Positions 36,688-47,606 of a stretch of 64,000 nucleotides of DNA are shown one piece after another (position 1 is the first letter of the stretch; each line of letters begins with the position of its first letter). This DNA comes from Bacillus andreraoultii. GTDB taxonomy: Bacteria > Bacillota > Bacilli > Bacillales > Caldibacillaceae. A program made the position numbers and the translations under genes. A model generated the notes under the pieces. The model saw only the letters and a program-made list of their open reading frames with translations, was not told the origin of the DNA and made no database searches. The DNA is taken from NCBI RefSeq assembly GCF_001244735.1, contig NZ_LN868937.1, forward strand, positions 2,006,729 to 2,070,728, written 5' to 3'.

Positions 36688-39336
36688 TTATTTTTTGCTA
36701 AGTTTCTTTTTTAACCGATATAATGCATTCATTGTATCAATTGGTGTCATTTCTAATAAATTTAGCGAGTCTAATTCATCAAGTACCTTCTTTTCTTGAT
36801 TTGTTAACTTTTCCTGTGCAGGTGGTGTTACTTCTTCATGATTAAAAAATGAAAGCTGCTCTATTTCATGAATATTTTCTTGCTTTTCTTTTATTTCAGA
36901 CGTATCTTCTTTTATTAACGTATTTGCTTGTGCCTCACTAGTTGTTTTTGAATCATTTTGATTTTCTAATGTCTCTAAAATTTCTTCTGCACGTTTAATT
37001 AAATCAGGTGGTAAGTCAGCGAGTTTCGCTACATGAATACCATAACTTTTATCAGCAGGACCTTCTTTAATTTTATGAAGAAATACAACATGTCCATCTT
37101 TTTCCACTGCGCTAACGTGAACATTTCGTAATTTTGCTAGTGATTGATCTAAAACGGTCAGTTCATGATAATGAGTAGAAAATAGTGTCTTTGCACCAAT
37201 CTTATCATGAATATACTCAATCATCGCTTGAGCTAAGGCCATTCCATCATACGTAGAGGTTCCTCTTCCTATCTCATCAAACAAGATTAAACTATTTTCC
37301 GTTGCCCCACTAATTGCATTTTTTGCTTCTAACATTTCAACCATAAAAGTACTTTGTCCACTGATTAAATCATCTGCAGCACCAATCCGAGTAAAGATTT
37401 GATCAAAAATTGGTAATTCAGCCTCTTCGGCAGGAACAAAGCAACCAATTTGCGCTAGTATTGCCGTTAATGCAATTTGACGCATATACGTACTTTTCCC
37501 TGACATATTTGGTCCTGTAATAAGGAGTACTTCTCGACTATTATCCATTTCACAATCATTCGGAACATACGCTTGAATGTTCATTACTTTTTCAACAACA
37601 GGATGTCTACCTTCTTTTATAAATAATTTTCGATCTTTCCGAAAGATTGGTTTTACGTACATTCTATCTTCACTAACCGTTGCAAAACATTGTAAGCAAT
37701 CCAATTCACTAACTTGTTTTGCCAATTCTTGTAATCTTGGAATATAGTTTTTCACCTGTTCCCGAATAGAAACAAAAATTTCATATTCTAAGTCAACCAT
37801 TTTCTCTTCAGCTTCTAGAATAACTGTCTCTTTTTCTTTTAATTCCGGTGTAATAAAACGCTCAGCATTTGTTAGCGTTTGTTTTCTTTCATAATTTCCA
37901 TCTTCTGGTAGTAAGTGGAGATTCGCCTTTGTTACCTCAATATAGTAGCCAAAAACACGATTATACCCAATTTTTAAAGACTTAATGCCAGTTTTTTCAC
38001 GTTCATTTTTTTCTAACTCACTAATCCAAACTTTCCCATTCCGACTTGCATACCGATACGTATCTAACTGATCGTCATAACCATCGCGAATAATATTTCC
38101 TTCTTTAATGGAAAGTGGTGGTTGATCAACAATGGCTTTTCCAATTAAATCAACAAGTTCAGTACATGGATCTAATTTTTCTGCACGTTCTTGCATTTCT
38201 CCAGCAGGAATCGATTGTAAAACTGCAATAATATCAGGAATTTGCAGTAGTGTTGTTTTTAAACTTATTAAATCACGAGCATTGACATTACCGAATGCAA
38301 CGCGACCAGCAAGACGCTCAATATCATATACATTTTTAAGTTTTTCGCGTAAGTCTTGACGCTCGAAATAGTTATTCTTTAATATTTCTACATTTGCTAA
38401 TCGTTTCTCTATCATATCAATTGCTAATAGAGGACGGTCAATCCACTGTTTTAATAACCTACCACCCATCGCTGTCTTTGTTTCATCAAGAAGCCATAAA
38501 AGCGAACCTTTCTTACCCTTCGAACGAATTGTTTCGGTTAACTCGAGGTTTCTTTTAGAAAAATAATCAATTTTCATAAATTGATGGACTTGATAGATTT
38601 CAACAGGTTGGATATGTTCTAAGCTTCTTTTTTGAGTACGATACAAATAATTAAAAAGACGAGCAATTGTTATTTGTAACTTTTCTTGTTTTATTTTTAA
38701 TAATTTATCCAGATATTGATTGCGACAATCTACCTCATCTTCAAAAGAAATAGCAATTGGCAGTCGTTCTCTTATTTTGTTTTGTAAATCTTCATTAAAA
38801 TCTGGTGAAATAACAACTTCCTTCGTACCAATCGTTGCTAATTCATTTAAAATATCCTCAAGTTGATTTTGCAACAATGTCACGCGGCTCTCTCCTGTAG
38901 ATAAGTCACAAAAGGAAAGTCCGTATGTTCCATCTTCAAAGGAAGTAACTGATGCAATATAATTATTTTCTTTATCGTGAATACTATTCCCTTCCATCAT
39001 CGTGCCAGGGGTGATTAATTGCACGACTTCTCGTCGAACCATACCCTTTGTTTGTTTCGGGTCTTCCATTTGCTCACATATCGCCACTTTATAGCCACGA
39101 TTAACAAGAGTTTCAATATATCCTGATGCAGAATGATAAGGTACCCCGCACATCGGTATTTTTTCTTCTGCGCCACCATCTCTTGCTGTTAATGTGATTT
39201 CTAATTCTTGGCTCGCGTGAATTGCATCTTCAAAAAACAGTTCATAAAAATCGCCTAACCGAAAAAATAAAAAGGCATCTGTATATTCTGCCTTAATGCT
39301 TAAATATTGTTGAATCATTGGCGTATATTGTTTCAT
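36688..39336 (-). CDS. mutS: DNA mismatch recognition protein MutS
   Basis: 882-residue ATPase that recognises mispairs. The mismatch-binding [11 protein letters not shown] motif is near the N-terminus, Walker A is GPNMSGKST, followed by [16 protein letters not shown] (Walker B) and THYHELT. The C-terminus contains an acidic linker and a region like the beta-clamp-binding tail (QLSFF at about residue 835). AAAAGGTG precedes the ATG. First gene of the mutS-mutL pair. Confidence 0.98.
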   Translation of the reverse strand: MKQYTPMIQQYLSIKAEYTDAFLFFRLGDFYELFFEDAIHASQELEITLTARDGGAEEKIPMCGVPYHSASGYIETLVNRGYKVAICEQMEDPKQTKGMVRREVVQLITPGTMMEGNSIHDKENNYIASVTSFEDGTYGLSFCDLSTGESRVTLLQNQLEDILNELATIGTKEVVISPDFNEDLQNKIRERLPIAISFEDEVDCRNQYLDKLLKIKQEKLQITIARLFNYLYRTQKRSLEHIQPVEIYQVHQFMKIDYFSKRNLELTETIRSKGKKGSLLWLLDETKTAMGGRLLKQWIDRPLLAIDMIEKRLANVEILKNNYFERQDLREKLKNVYDIERLAGRVAFGNVNARDLISLKTTLLQIPDIIAVLQSIPAGEMQERAEKLDPCTELVDLIGKAIVDQPPLSIKEGNIIRDGYDDQLDTYRYASRNGKVWISELEKNEREKTGIKSLKIGYNRVFGYYIEVTKANLHLLPEDGNYERKQTLTNAERFITPELKEKETVILEAEEKMVDLEYEIFVSIREQVKNYIPRLQELAKQVSELDCLQCFATVSEDRMYVKPIFRKDRKLFIKEGRHPVVEKVMNIQAYVPNDCEMDNSREVLLITGPNMSGKSTYMRQIALTAILAQIGCFVPAEEAELPIFDQIFTRIGAADDLISGQSTFMVEMLEAKNAISGATENSLILFDEIGRGTSTYDGMALAQAMIEYIHDKIGAKTLFSTHYHELTVLDQSLAKLRNVHVSAVEKDGHVVFLHKIKEGPADKSYGIHVAKLADLPPDLIKRAEEILETLENQNDSKTTSEAQANTLIKEDTSEIKEKQENIHEIEQLSFFNHEEVTPPAQEKLTNQEKKVLDELDSLNLLEMTPIDTMNALYRLKKKLSKK

Positions 39337-39420
39337 CTTCTAACACCTTTTCTGTTTCTTTCTCAAGTTGTAATTATATCATAGAGAAGTGATATTTTGC
39401 ATAAAGAAACGATGGAAATA

Positions 39421-39453
39421 GAAAAATCACAGCATATCATCGCTGTGATTTCC
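39421..39453 (-). terminator. Terminator of acyl-CoA synthetase gene
   Basis: AATCACAGC/GCTGTGATT stem with T-run on the minus strand. Confidence 0.82.
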
Positions 39454-39465
39454 TATATCTATCGA

Positions 39466-41058
39466 TTATTGTGATTCATCTTTCCTTCTTAATTCAACTC
39501 GGCGTATTTTACCAGAATCTGTTTTTGGTAAAGATTGTACAAATTCAATTAATCGCGGATATTTATAAGGTGCTGTTAATTGTTTTACATGATTTTGTAA
39601 TTCTTTTACAAGTGAGGCCTCTTCTTTTACTCCGTCCTTTAAAACTACAAATGCTTTTACTACATTGCCACGAATAGGGTCAGGATGAGCGACAACAGCA
39701 CACTCTTTTACTAAGCTATGTTTCATCAATGCATCTTCAACTTCAAACGGTCCAATTGTATAGCCAGAACTAATAATCATATCATCACTTCTTCCAACAA
39801 ACCAAAAGTAACCATCTTCATCTTTATAGGCAAGGTCCCCAGTGACAAAATAATCACCATGGAACGCATTTTTCGTTCTCACAGGATCCTCGTAATAACC
39901 AGCAAAAAGAGCTGGGAGATCTTTTCTTATCGCAATATTTCCTTTTACGCCCGGTTCTTGAGGTATCCCATTTTCATCAACAATTTCAACGAATTGTGGT
40001 AATATTGGTTTCCCCATTGAACCTGGTCTAACTTCCATTTCTTTTACTGTACCGATGACTAATGTACTTTCTGTTTGACCATAGCCATCACGAACAGTAA
40101 TGCCAAAATGCGTTTTAAAAACATCGATAACTTCTCTATTTAGAGCTTCACCTGCAGAAACGGCGCTATGCAAATGGGAACCGAAGTTAAATTTTGATAA
40201 ATCATGTACTTTTGCCATTAAGCGATATTCAGTCGGTGTACAACATAGTACATTCACTTTTTCTTGTTGTAGTAATTTTAAATATGTCTCTGGATGGAAT
40301 CTACCTAAATAAACAAGACCTGTTGCGCCCATACCTAATACGGATAAAAATGGACTCCAAACCCATTTTTGCCAACCAGGTCCAGCAGTTGCCCACACAA
40401 TATCTCCTTCATGAATATCAAGCCATTTTGTTGCGGCAATTCGTAAATGTGCAAATGCCCAGCCGTGAATATGAACGACGCCTTTTGGTTGACCAGTTGT
40501 TCCCGAAGTATACGTTATTAAGGCCGGATCATTTTTCGTTGTAGAAACTTTGACAAACTCATTAGGTTCACTTTTTACTAGATCTTCCATTTGAAGCCAG
40601 CCTTCTGTTTGACCAGAGAACGTAATTTTATAATCTAGATGGTTCGCTTCGGTTGAGATTTTATCTATTTCATCACAAAATGAAGTATATGAGATAACAG
40701 CTCTTACTTTCCCATTATTTAGCCGATATAATATATCTTGTGCCCGAAGCAACTCAGATGCTGGAATTATAACAAGCCCTGCTTTCCAACAGGCAAAATA
40801 AATAATATAAGATTGAATCATTCGTGGCACCATGACTAAAACACGGTCCCCTTTTTCAAGTCCCATATTCATAAGTGCATTCGCTAATTTGTTCCCTCGT
40901 AAAATTAAATCATGGTATGAAATTTCTTCACATTCACCATCTTTACTAATAAACTTTAATGCCTTTCTATCTGAATCATATTTTTCAATTTCATCAATAA
41001 TGTTATATTCATTAGGTGCAATAAGCTCTTTTAAATTATTTAGATTATTATTCAACAT
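39466..41058 (-). CDS. Medium-chain acyl-CoA synthetase (MbcS-like)
   Basis: About 530-residue AMP-forming ligase, probably for branched or medium-chain carboxylates. Motifs: TYTSGTTGQPKGVVH (P-loop), DGYGQTES, TGDLAYKDEDGYFWFVGR (hinge) and DSGKIRR with the catalytic Lys. The long HIHGWAFAHLRIAATKWLD segment is typical of the AcsM/MbcS type and differs from the ligase at 55-1725. AGGAAGAG lies 8 nt before ATG 41058. Single gene with its own terminator. Confidence 0.9.
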   Translation of the reverse strand: MLNNNLNNLKELIAPNEYNIIDEIEKYDSDRKALKFISKDGECEEISYHDLILRGNKLANALMNMGLEKGDRVLVMVPRMIQSYIIYFACWKAGLVIIPASELLRAQDILYRLNNGKVRAVISYTSFCDEIDKISTEANHLDYKITFSGQTEGWLQMEDLVKSEPNEFVKVSTTKNDPALITYTSGTTGQPKGVVHIHGWAFAHLRIAATKWLDIHEGDIVWATAGPGWQKWVWSPFLSVLGMGATGLVYLGRFHPETYLKLLQQEKVNVLCCTPTEYRLMAKVHDLSKFNFGSHLHSAVSAGEALNREVIDVFKTHFGITVRDGYGQTESTLVIGTVKEMEVRPGSMGKPILPQFVEIVDENGIPQEPGVKGNIAIRKDLPALFAGYYEDPVRTKNAFHGDYFVTGDLAYKDEDGYFWFVGRSDDMIISSGYTIGPFEVEDALMKHSLVKECAVVAHPDPIRGNVVKAFVVLKDGVKEEASLVKELQNHVKQLTAPYKYPRLIEFVQSLPKTDSGKIRRVELRRKDESQ

Positions 41059-41164
41059 ATGAACCACTCTTCCTATTATAATAACAACAACTGAAAACCA
41101 ATTGTTACACCTTATTATATAACTAAATCTTAGTACCTGGTAGTACTTTTTTGAAAAAATTTAA

Positions 41165-41207
41165 TAAAAAAGGATGAACTAGAAGAAAAACCTCAGTTCA
41201 TCCTTGA
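41165..41207 (-). terminator. Terminator of DASS transporter gene
   Basis: AAGGATGAACT/AGTTCATCCTT stem, T-run TTTTTTATT on the minus strand. Confidence 0.88.
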
Positions 41208-41214
41208 TTTCAAC

Positions 41215-42852
41215 TTATTTCATTGAGGGTGGTAAAACATTTAAATCAATATTCCAAACAATCGGTAAATAGAAATAGATTAAAAGTACGATAACAAAAA
41301 TTGATACAATATTAATCCAGAACCCCGCTCTTACCATATCGTTAATTCTAATATGACCTGATCCAAAAACAATTGCATTTGGAGGAGTTGCAACTGGTAA
41401 CATAAAGGCACAAGACGCAGCGATTCCTGCCGCAACCATTAAGCTAAACGGATGCACATTTAAAGCGATTGCAAGTGACGCCATAATTGGGTACATCATC
41501 GTCGCGGTTGCTGTATTTGATGTGATCTCCGTTAAGAATATAACCAATGTCGTAACGGTAAAAGTTACAACAAGGAAATGAACACCTTGAAGTACGGTTA
41601 ACTGTTCTCCAATCCATTTGGCAAGTCCTGTTGAACTAAAACCTTTTGCAATTGCTAGACCCCCACCGAAGAGTAGTAGAATTCCCCATGGGACCTTTTT
41701 CGCGTCATTCCAATTAATTAATGCACCATCTTTCGTTTGCTTTGATGGTAATAAAAATAAAACAACTGCAGCAATTATGGCAATTAACGTATCATCTAGT
41801 TCAGGAATAAATTTATTTAAAATGAACGTTCTCGTTATCCACGAGAAGGCTGTTAACATAAATACAACTAACACAAGTTTTTCTTCAAAACTCATATTAC
41901 CAAGGGATTTTTTCTCATCTAAAATAACTTCTTTTCCTCCAGGGATATTCTTCATCTTAACTTTAAAAGCTACATTAACTAAGTAATACCAAGTAAACAA
42001 GATTAATATAATCGATAATGGGACGCCAAATGCCATCCATGTAGCAAAAGAAATTTCAACACCAAAAAGTTCTTTAATTACACTAGCAAAAATAACATTC
42101 GGTGGAGTACCAATTAATGTGCCAAGTCCCCCGATTGAAGCGGAATAAGCTATCCCGAGCATGATTGCTTTCCCAAAATTTTCTTCAATGGTTTCTTTTT
42201 GTTTTGCTAAAAGATCGGTAATATGCGTGATTACGGCAAGTGCAATCGGTAACATCATCATTGCAGTTGCTGTATTAGATATCCACATAGAGATAAATCC
42301 AGTTGCTACCATGAAGCCTAAAACAATACGTTCGGTACTTGTCCCAACAAATAAAATAATATATAATGCAATCCGACGGTGAAGATTCCATTTTTCCATC
42401 GCAATTGCAATAATGAATCCTCCTAAAAATAGGAAAATATTTGTATCTCCATATGCTGATGTTATTTCGCCGACTTTCTCAACTGCACCCGTTAATGGAA
42501 AGAGAATAACAGGTAAAAGTGATGTCGCCGGAATTGGAATCGCTTCTGTAATCCACCAAGTTGCAATCCATACCGTACTTGCTAAAACACCAAGTGCTTC
42601 TTTAGACATTCCTTCAGGTGATAGCGTTAACAAAATAATAAAGAATAGTAAAGGACCTAAAATTAATCCGATATTTTGTCTTGGTGTCCGCTTAGGTTCT
42701 CTAGATACTTTTTTCTTATTTACTTGTACTTGAGTGGATGAATTCGAAGATAGATTCGTATTATTACCGGTCGTCATGAATAATAACGTACTTTTAATAT
42801 CATCGTGCATCACCCATAATTTCCCCCAAGATTGTTGTAACAAATTTCCCAT
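41215..42852 (-). CDS. DASS-family sodium:dicarboxylate transporter (SLC13 type)
   Basis: 545-residue membrane carrier related to SdcS. After a polar N-terminal extension of about 60 residues come 11 or so hydrophobic segments with the two SNT signatures: MWISNTATAMMMLPIA and TEITSNTATATMMYPI, each at the substrate and sodium sites; VATPPNAIVFGSG is the C-terminal signature. GGGGGAAG precedes the ATG. Likely takes up succinate, fumarate or malate; a second dicarboxylate carrier is encoded at 7-8.3 kb. Confidence 0.92.
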   Translation of the reverse strand: MGNLLQQSWGKLWVMHDDIKSTLLFMTTGNNTNLSSNSSTQVQVNKKKVSREPKRTPRQNIGLILGPLLFFIILLTLSPEGMSKEALGVLASTVWIATWWITEAIPIPATSLLPVILFPLTGAVEKVGEITSAYGDTNIFLFLGGFIIAIAMEKWNLHRRIALYIILFVGTSTERIVLGFMVATGFISMWISNTATAMMMLPIALAVITHITDLLAKQKETIEENFGKAIMLGIAYSASIGGLGTLIGTPPNVIFASVIKELFGVEISFATWMAFGVPLSIILILFTWYYLVNVAFKVKMKNIPGGKEVILDEKKSLGNMSFEEKLVLVVFMLTAFSWITRTFILNKFIPELDDTLIAIIAAVVLFLLPSKQTKDGALINWNDAKKVPWGILLLFGGGLAIAKGFSSTGLAKWIGEQLTVLQGVHFLVVTFTVTTLVIFLTEITSNTATATMMYPIMASLAIALNVHPFSLMVAAGIAASCAFMLPVATPPNAIVFGSGHIRINDMVRAGFWINIVSIFVIVLLIYFYLPIVWNIDLNVLPPSMK

Positions 42853-42891
42853 CTTCTTCCCCCTTATATAAATGTGTTATTATACAATTAC

Positions 42892-42921
42892 ATTATGTTA
42901 TACTTAAATACTTTTTGTCAA
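42892..42921 (-). promoter_or_regulatory. Promoter of DASS transporter gene
   Basis: TTGACA, 18-bp spacer, CATAAT on the minus strand, about 40 bp before the start codon. Confidence 0.65.
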
Positions 42922-43027
42922 TATTATAACGACATAATTCACCACTTTCTACTACTTTATTGATAAAATAAAAATACGGCTACAGTCTATTATTTTGTAG
43001 CCGCAATGCTTATTTTAAATTAAATAA

Positions 43028-43097
43028 AGAGATCCTGTTTAAGTTATATTCATTCAAAAACGGAAAACCATTTAGTGAATGTAAACAAACAGGACTC
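43028..43097 (-). terminator. Long imperfect hairpin after cotE
   Basis: AGATCCTGTTTAA against GTTTGTTTACATT...AACAGGACT in outline, with inner CATTCAC/GAATG pairing. Probably the cotE terminator. Confidence 0.55.
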
Positions 43098-43107
43098 AAT
43101 TTTCACA

Positions 43108-43644
43108 TTACTCTTCCTCACCATCTACGAGAAAATCAGGATTTAACTCTTCAAATTCTTCATCAAGATCAAAATCCCAATCATCATCATCTGGCTCGCC
43201 TTCACCAAGTAAAATCGTAACCTTTGTTTCTCCGATAAGTTCGACAAGAAATTCTCTTTCTGCTGTTACAATAATCTTATCGCCATCTGATGAAATAATT
43301 GCTTCAGAGCAATTCGGTTGTTGTAGTACTTGAGCGATAACCTCTTTATCTGCAATGGTTTTATCATCTTTATATTTCAATTTGATGATATCTTTATATT
43401 TCACTCGCTCAGTCGCTACATCTGTTTTCGTATTATCTTCGCACGAATACCAGCAATTAATATCAAAATGTCCAGTAACTTCCACTGTTTTGTCAACTTT
43501 TTCTGCTTTATAGGAATGATTGATAATCCAAGCGCCTAGGATACTGGACGGAGCATGGTTCGGTCGGATTGTATGGTTGGATGTAGTAGTTTTCCGCCCT
43601 TTCGCAACGACCGCTTTTGTAATAATCTCTCTCGTATTTCCCAT
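43108..43644 (-). CDS. cotE: Outer spore coat morphogenetic protein CotE
   Basis: 178 residues. [14 protein letters not shown] at the N-terminus, [44 protein letters not shown] and QVLQQPNC are the conserved CotE blocks, followed by the usual acidic C-terminal tail ([20 protein letters not shown]). CotE anchors the outer coat onto the SpoIVA layer. In B. subtilis it lies between ymcA and mutS, as it does here apart from inserted genes. Confidence 0.97.
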   Translation of the reverse strand: MGNTREIITKAVVAKGRKTTTSNHTIRPNHAPSSILGAWIINHSYKAEKVDKTVEVTGHFDINCWYSCEDNTKTDVATERVKYKDIIKLKYKDDKTIADKEVIAQVLQQPNCSEAIISSDGDKIIVTAEREFLVELIGETKVTILLGEGEPDDDDWDFDLDEEFEELNPDFLVDGEEE

Positions 43645-43811
43645 GCGAGCGTAACCTCCTCAAGTTTTATCACTTCATCCTATGCGGGACAGAAAACCAG
43701 TGTGCAAGAAAACACGTTTATTTTCGCCAACATATGCAAAGGTTACATTGAACGGAAAAAGGTTTTTTTGAATTAAACTGTTCTTTAACATGGGTAGATA
43801 ACAAACCCGTT

Positions 43812-44576
43812 TCATCTTGTTATTTTTATGAGATGTGTCTCTGGTCTTGCACTTAATCGCAATGGTAAACTTGTCGTTCCATATCCATTACTAATTAGCA
43901 TATCCATCGTTCTCGTTCGATGTAACTTCCCTTTCGAATATGGGCCCATCCCGAAAATTCGAATTTGCCCACCATGAGTATGGCCACATAATAATAAAGA
44001 TATATGATCTTCCTCTTTTATATGTTTTTTTACATCTGGCTTATGGCAAACAACAATTTTAAATGCTTCCTTTTCGATCGGTTGAAAAACATCATCGAGA
44101 TTATATTCATCTTCTTCGTGTTCCCCAATGCCAATTAGATAGATTTTATCCCCTTCATTAGTGCTTATAACAGCATGAGAATCTTCAAGGATTGTTACTT
44201 GATATTTCCGAAAGATTTCTTCCAATTGATTAACATTCTTTTCGAAATCATTATTCCCCCATACAAAATAAGTCGGGCCAATTGCCCTTAACCGGCGAAT
44301 ATTTTCTTCTGTTCGAGCGTAAGGGACACCTCTTTCCGTTATGTCTCCACCAATAATTACTAAGTCAGCGCGACCTTTCACTTCATTTATCATTTCTTCA
44401 CTAATTACTCGACGATGGATATCTGAGATAAAAAAAATCTGGAGTTCTTTTAAAGATTGAGGGAATTGTTGATAATGAAGCTCATGTTCTACAATCCGAT
44501 TTTCTTTTGCTACTAGCCACATATATATGAGAAGGACAGCAAAGCAGACTAAAGTGATGATCGTAATTATTTCCAT
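43812..44576 (-). CDS. Membrane-anchored metallophosphoesterase (YkuE/YaeI-like)
   Basis: 254 residues with an N-terminal membrane helix (IITIITLVCFAVLLIYMWLV) and a calcineurin-like domain: FISDIHR (D-x-H), IIGGDITERG, VWGNNDFE (GNHD motif with Asn for His), VVCHKP and LLCGHTHGGQI. Relatives act on UDP-2,3-diacylglucosamine-like lipids or other phosphoesters. The Asn replaces the usual His of GNHD, also seen in some active members. Placed between cotE and ricA; substrate unknown. Confidence 0.88.
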   Translation of the reverse strand: MEIITIITLVCFAVLLIYMWLVAKENRIVEHELHYQQFPQSLKELQIFFISDIHRRVISEEMINEVKGRADLVIIGGDITERGVPYARTEENIRRLRAIGPTYFVWGNNDFEKNVNQLEEIFRKYQVTILEDSHAVISTNEGDKIYLIGIGEHEEDEYNLDDVFQPIEKEAFKIVVCHKPDVKKHIKEEDHISLLLCGHTHGGQIRIFGMGPYSKGKLHRTRTMDMLISNGYGTTSLPLRLSARPETHLIKITR

Positions 44577-44587
44577 AACCCACCTCT

Positions 44588-44621
44588 TAAAAAAGACCTA
44601 CCTCTTAAAAGATAGGTCTTC
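44588..44621 (-). terminator. Terminator downstream of ricA unit
   Basis: AAGACCTA/TAGGTCTT stem, T-run TTTTTTAAG on the minus strand. Confidence 0.8.
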
Positions 44622-44667
44622 ATTGTTATTGATTGAACGTAACACAGACAGAATCGTATCGCTGATC

Positions 44668-44831
44668 TTTTTTAGCTAATAGGAAAGTATAAATTATCCC
44701 TATTTCTAGTTTTCTTGTGCGCATATGCGTACAAGGAAGGCTCAAGAACATTGCTTCAAAGCCGAAAAAAATTTTTTAGCGAACTACGGCTCTCTTTTTG
44801 CTAAAGGTTTTAGCGTCTTGAGTGATCTTTA
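44668..44831 (+). repeat. Dispersed intergenic repeat, copy E
   Basis: Starts AGCTAATAGGAAAGTATAAA, has the hairpin CTTGTGCGC ATAT GCGTACAAG, then GGCTC, CAAAGCCGAAAAAAATTTTT, TAGCGAACTACGGCTCTC and ends TTGAGTGATCTTTATTTT. Its right end covers the ricA stop codon, just as copy A covers the ComB-like stop. Confidence 0.82.
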
Positions 44832-45269
44832 TTTTGAATGATAGGAAAATGCATCCTTCTCGCTTTGGACTTGGGAGCCTGTTTTTCCATCTAACAAGTC
44901 TCCACCTGTCGTTTTAATGATGTTGTTCGTCACAGTATTTGCAATTGTATTTGAAACCATTTGAAGCAGTTCATTTACTTCTAATTGCGACTCTTTAAAC
45001 TCTTGAACAATTGGAATTTCATCGATTTCTTTTTCAAGGTTTTCAATTTTTTCCTCTACTTGTTTCAGAGCTTTTACTTTGCCATAGTTTTGGAAGTTGA
45101 CCGCTTGTTTTTGTAAGCTTTTTATACTTGCGATTTTTTCCCGTACTTTCTGATTTTCATTGATTTTTGCTTCAGCACGTTTAAAAAAATCAACTTCCTC
45201 TGTTTCAGCAATCATTTTTGCAAGCTCTCTCGCTTTATCAATGATATCTGACTTTGTATATTTCCCCAT
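44829..45269 (-). CDS. ricA: RicA (YmcA), RNA-processing/regulatory complex subunit
   Basis: 146-residue YlbF/YmcA-type helical protein: KARELAKMIAETEEVDFFKRAEA, long coiled helices and a C-terminal TTGGDLLDGKTGS. In B. subtilis it forms the Fe-S RicAFT complex that redirects RNase Y for transcript maturation and affects biofilm, competence and sporulation. RNase Y (rny) is in this window too. It follows miaB by 4 nt, an operon also seen in B. subtilis. Confidence 0.95.
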   Translation of the reverse strand: MGKYTKSDIIDKARELAKMIAETEEVDFFKRAEAKINENQKVREKIASIKSLQKQAVNFQNYGKVKALKQVEEKIENLEKEIDEIPIVQEFKESQLEVNELLQMVSNTIANTVTNNIIKTTGGDLLDGKTGSQVQSEKDAFSYHSK

Positions 45270-45272
45270 TGT

Positions 45273-46823
45273 TTAGCTCACCTCAATTTTTTCCTCTACC
45301 ACCATTTCCCCATTTAATGTCCATGTTTTTGTATCAGTAATTTTAACTTTAACAATTTTCCCAATAGCTGATTTCGGCCCTACAAAATTCACTAATTTAT
45401 TTCTTCTTGTATATCCACTTAGAACATCTGGATTATTTTTCGATTCCCCTTCAACGAGAACCTCAACAATTTGACCGTTCATTTCTTTCATCTTTTGAGC
45501 TGAAAATTCATTAACTAATGCATTTAATCGTTGTAGTCGTTCCTTTTTCACTTCTATTGGAACATTATCTTTCATTTTCGCTGCAGGTGTGCCTTCTCTT
45601 GGTGAGTAAATGAAGGTGTATGCGGAATCAAAGCCGACTTCACGATATAAAGATAGAGTTTCCTCGAATTGTTCATCTGTTTCATTTGGGAAACCAACAA
45701 TAATATCAGTTGTTAAGGCAACATCTGGAATAGCTTGTTTTATTTTACGCACTAATTCCAAATATGATTCCCGTGTATATTTTCTCCCCATAATTTTTAA
45801 CATGGAACTAGATCCGGATTGAACGGGTAAATGGATATGTTCTACGAGATTTCCACGTTTAGCTAAAACTTCAATTAGATGGTCATCAAAGTCCCTTGGA
45901 TGACTTGTTGTGAAACGAATCCGTGGAATATCAATTTTTCGCAGATCATCCATTAAATCACCGAAACGATACTCAATATCTTCAAAATCTTTTCCGTACG
46001 CATTTACGTTTTGACCTAGTAACGTAATTTCTTGATAGCCTTGTGCAGCTAAATGACGAACTTCATCAATAATATCTTCTGGGCGACGACTTCTTTCTTT
46101 TCCGCGTGTATATGGTACGATACAATACGTACAAAACTTGTCGCAGCCGTACATAATATTAACCCACGCTTTAATTTTTCCTTTCCGTGCTTTCGGAAGA
46201 CTTTCAACAACATCGCCTTCTTTAGACCAAACTTCAACGACCATTTCTTTTGCCATATAGGCTTCTCTTAAAATAAATGGTAAACGGTGAATGTTGTGCG
46301 TACCGAAAATCATATCAACATGTTGATGTTTTTGTAAAATTCGATTGACAACTGATTCTTCTTGAGCCATACAACCACAAACCCCTAGGAGAAGATCCGG
46401 TTTTTCTTGTTTTAACGATTTTAAATGTCCAAGTTCACCAAACACTTTATTTTCCGCGTTTTCCCGAATTGCGCAAGTATTTAATAAAATGACATCTGCA
46501 TCGTCTGTGGACTCTGTGGGTTCGTAGCCTAATTCCATAAAAATACCAGCCATAACTTCTGTATCGTGTTCATTCATTTGGCAGCCATATGTACGAATAA
46601 AAAATTTACGGCCATTTCCCATTCCTTTAAGTTCTTCTGGCACATCAAAACTATTGACGTATTCTACATTTCCTTTAGAACGTTTTCTCGCTTCTTTTAA
46701 GGAAGGTGGCATATAAACTCTTTGAAAATATTTGCTATAATCTTTTTCCCCAGAAGCGGATTTTTTGTCCGTTGGAGAATCCGTTTTTATTTGTTGACTG
46801 TGTAAGCGTTGTTGTTCGTTCAT
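45273..46823 (-). CDS. miaB: tRNA-2-methylthio-N6-dimethylallyladenosine synthase MiaB
   Basis: About 517-residue radical-SAM methylthiotransferase acting after MiaA on A37. The N-terminal cluster site has [18 protein letters not shown] and VCGCMAQ; the radical-SAM motif is CDKFCTYC; a TRAM domain ends the protein ([19 protein letters not shown]). AAAGGAG selects ATG 46823; the 39 residues upstream in frame are not conserved. Confidence 0.96.
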   Translation of the reverse strand: MNEQQRLHSQQIKTDSPTDKKSASGEKDYSKYFQRVYMPPSLKEARKRSKGNVEYVNSFDVPEELKGMGNGRKFFIRTYGCQMNEHDTEVMAGIFMELGYEPTESTDDADVILLNTCAIRENAENKVFGELGHLKSLKQEKPDLLLGVCGCMAQEESVVNRILQKHQHVDMIFGTHNIHRLPFILREAYMAKEMVVEVWSKEGDVVESLPKARKGKIKAWVNIMYGCDKFCTYCIVPYTRGKERSRRPEDIIDEVRHLAAQGYQEITLLGQNVNAYGKDFEDIEYRFGDLMDDLRKIDIPRIRFTTSHPRDFDDHLIEVLAKRGNLVEHIHLPVQSGSSSMLKIMGRKYTRESYLELVRKIKQAIPDVALTTDIIVGFPNETDEQFEETLSLYREVGFDSAYTFIYSPREGTPAAKMKDNVPIEVKKERLQRLNALVNEFSAQKMKEMNGQIVEVLVEGESKNNPDVLSGYTRRNKLVNFVGPKSAIGKIVKVKITDTKTWTLNGEMVVEEKIEVS

Positions 46824-47027
46824 TGATAAACTCCTTTCAAAAACGTAAACTTTCCTGTTAGTTTTCCATTTAAACAATTTTCGTATAAAATATACATCTC
46901 TCTTCAATTTATCATTATATACGTTTATTAGGCAACACACAATATCGCCTAAATAAACTACTTATATAATTGGATTTTTTATTGTTAAAATTCCTAAATT
47001 ATGATCACCTTTTTTTACATTTCACAA

Positions 47028-47241
47028 AAGTAATGAAACAGCTTACGAACAGGCAGTTAAGCTGAGAATGATTCTATTTGTTTGTTATTCCTTTCATTGC
47101 TATGATTTCAATTATCGTATCAAGCAAGCTACTAAGCAAATTCATGTGATGAATCCAATCACTTCTTTAACAAAATCGATAAAAGAAATTATTCGTAGTG
47201 GTCAAATTGTTAAGGTTAGCGTGCTTCCTTATATTAACTAA
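47028..47241 (+). pseudogene. Possible sensor histidine kinase remnant (HAMP region)
   Basis: An open frame of about 70 codons without a start contains HVMNPITSLTKSIKEIIRSG followed by QIVKVSV, which resembles the membrane-proximal HAMP segment of sensor kinases (NPI..LTKSI.EI..G...VKV). A second frame upstream gives a hydrophobic stretch (FVIPFIAMISIIVSS), consistent with a frameshifted membrane helix. No other part of a kinase remains. Weak evidence. Confidence 0.35.
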
Positions 47242-47274
47242 AAATAGTCTGGTTGCATAAACAACCAGACTATC
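47239..47274 (-). terminator. Terminator of spoVS
   Basis: Perfect 12-bp arms ATAGTCTGGTTG/CAACCAGACTAT, 6-nt loop, TTTTTAG tail on the minus strand. Confidence 0.85.
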
Positions 47275-47345
47275 AGGATACTACTAGCAACCTTATTTTT
47301 CTTCAGGTAGTGTAATTTAAAAGAAAAATAAATGCACAAAAGAAG

Positions 47346-47606
47346 TTAACGAGGTTCTACAATTAATTTAATTGCTGTTCTTTCCTCACCGTCAATTTGA
47401 ATATCAGTAAAAGCAGGAATACATATTAAGTCAACTCCACTTGGGGCAACAAATCCTCTAGCAATAGCAACTGCTTTCACTGCTTGATTTAGCGCACCAG
47501 CACCTATTGCTTGGATTTCTGCGCCGCCCCTTTCCCGAAGAACTCCTGCAAGTGCACCGGCTACTGAATTCGGGCTCGATTTTGCTGAAACTTTTAATAT
47601 TTCCAT
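47346..47606 (-). CDS. spoVS: Stage V sporulation protein S
   Basis: 86-residue Alba-like protein, extremely conserved: MEILKVSAKSSPNSVAGALA, GGAEIQAIGAGALNQAVKAV and AFTDIQIDGEERTAIKLIVEP are all present. Needed for engulfment-to-coat progression during sporulation. AAGGAGG selects ATG 47606. Order rny-ymdB-spoVS as in B. subtilis. Confidence 0.97.
   Translation of the reverse strand: MEILKVSAKSSPNSVAGALAGVLRERGGAEIQAIGAGALNQAVKAVAIARGFVAPSGVDLICIPAFTDIQIDGEERTAIKLIVEPR

Larger units (their letters stand above)
46824..47345. other. Gap between miaB and spoVS
   Basis: 522 bp. B. subtilis has kbl and tdh here. Present here are a possible sensor-kinase remnant (47028-47241, plus strand) and the spoVS terminator; the rest is AT-rich and unassigned. 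Confidence 0.6.

Noticed and set aside
36661..36700. Inverted repeat GCGCC...GGCGC with T-run between mutS and mutL
   Set aside because: T-run is on the plus strand where there is no gene to end; likely chance or minor antisense signal.
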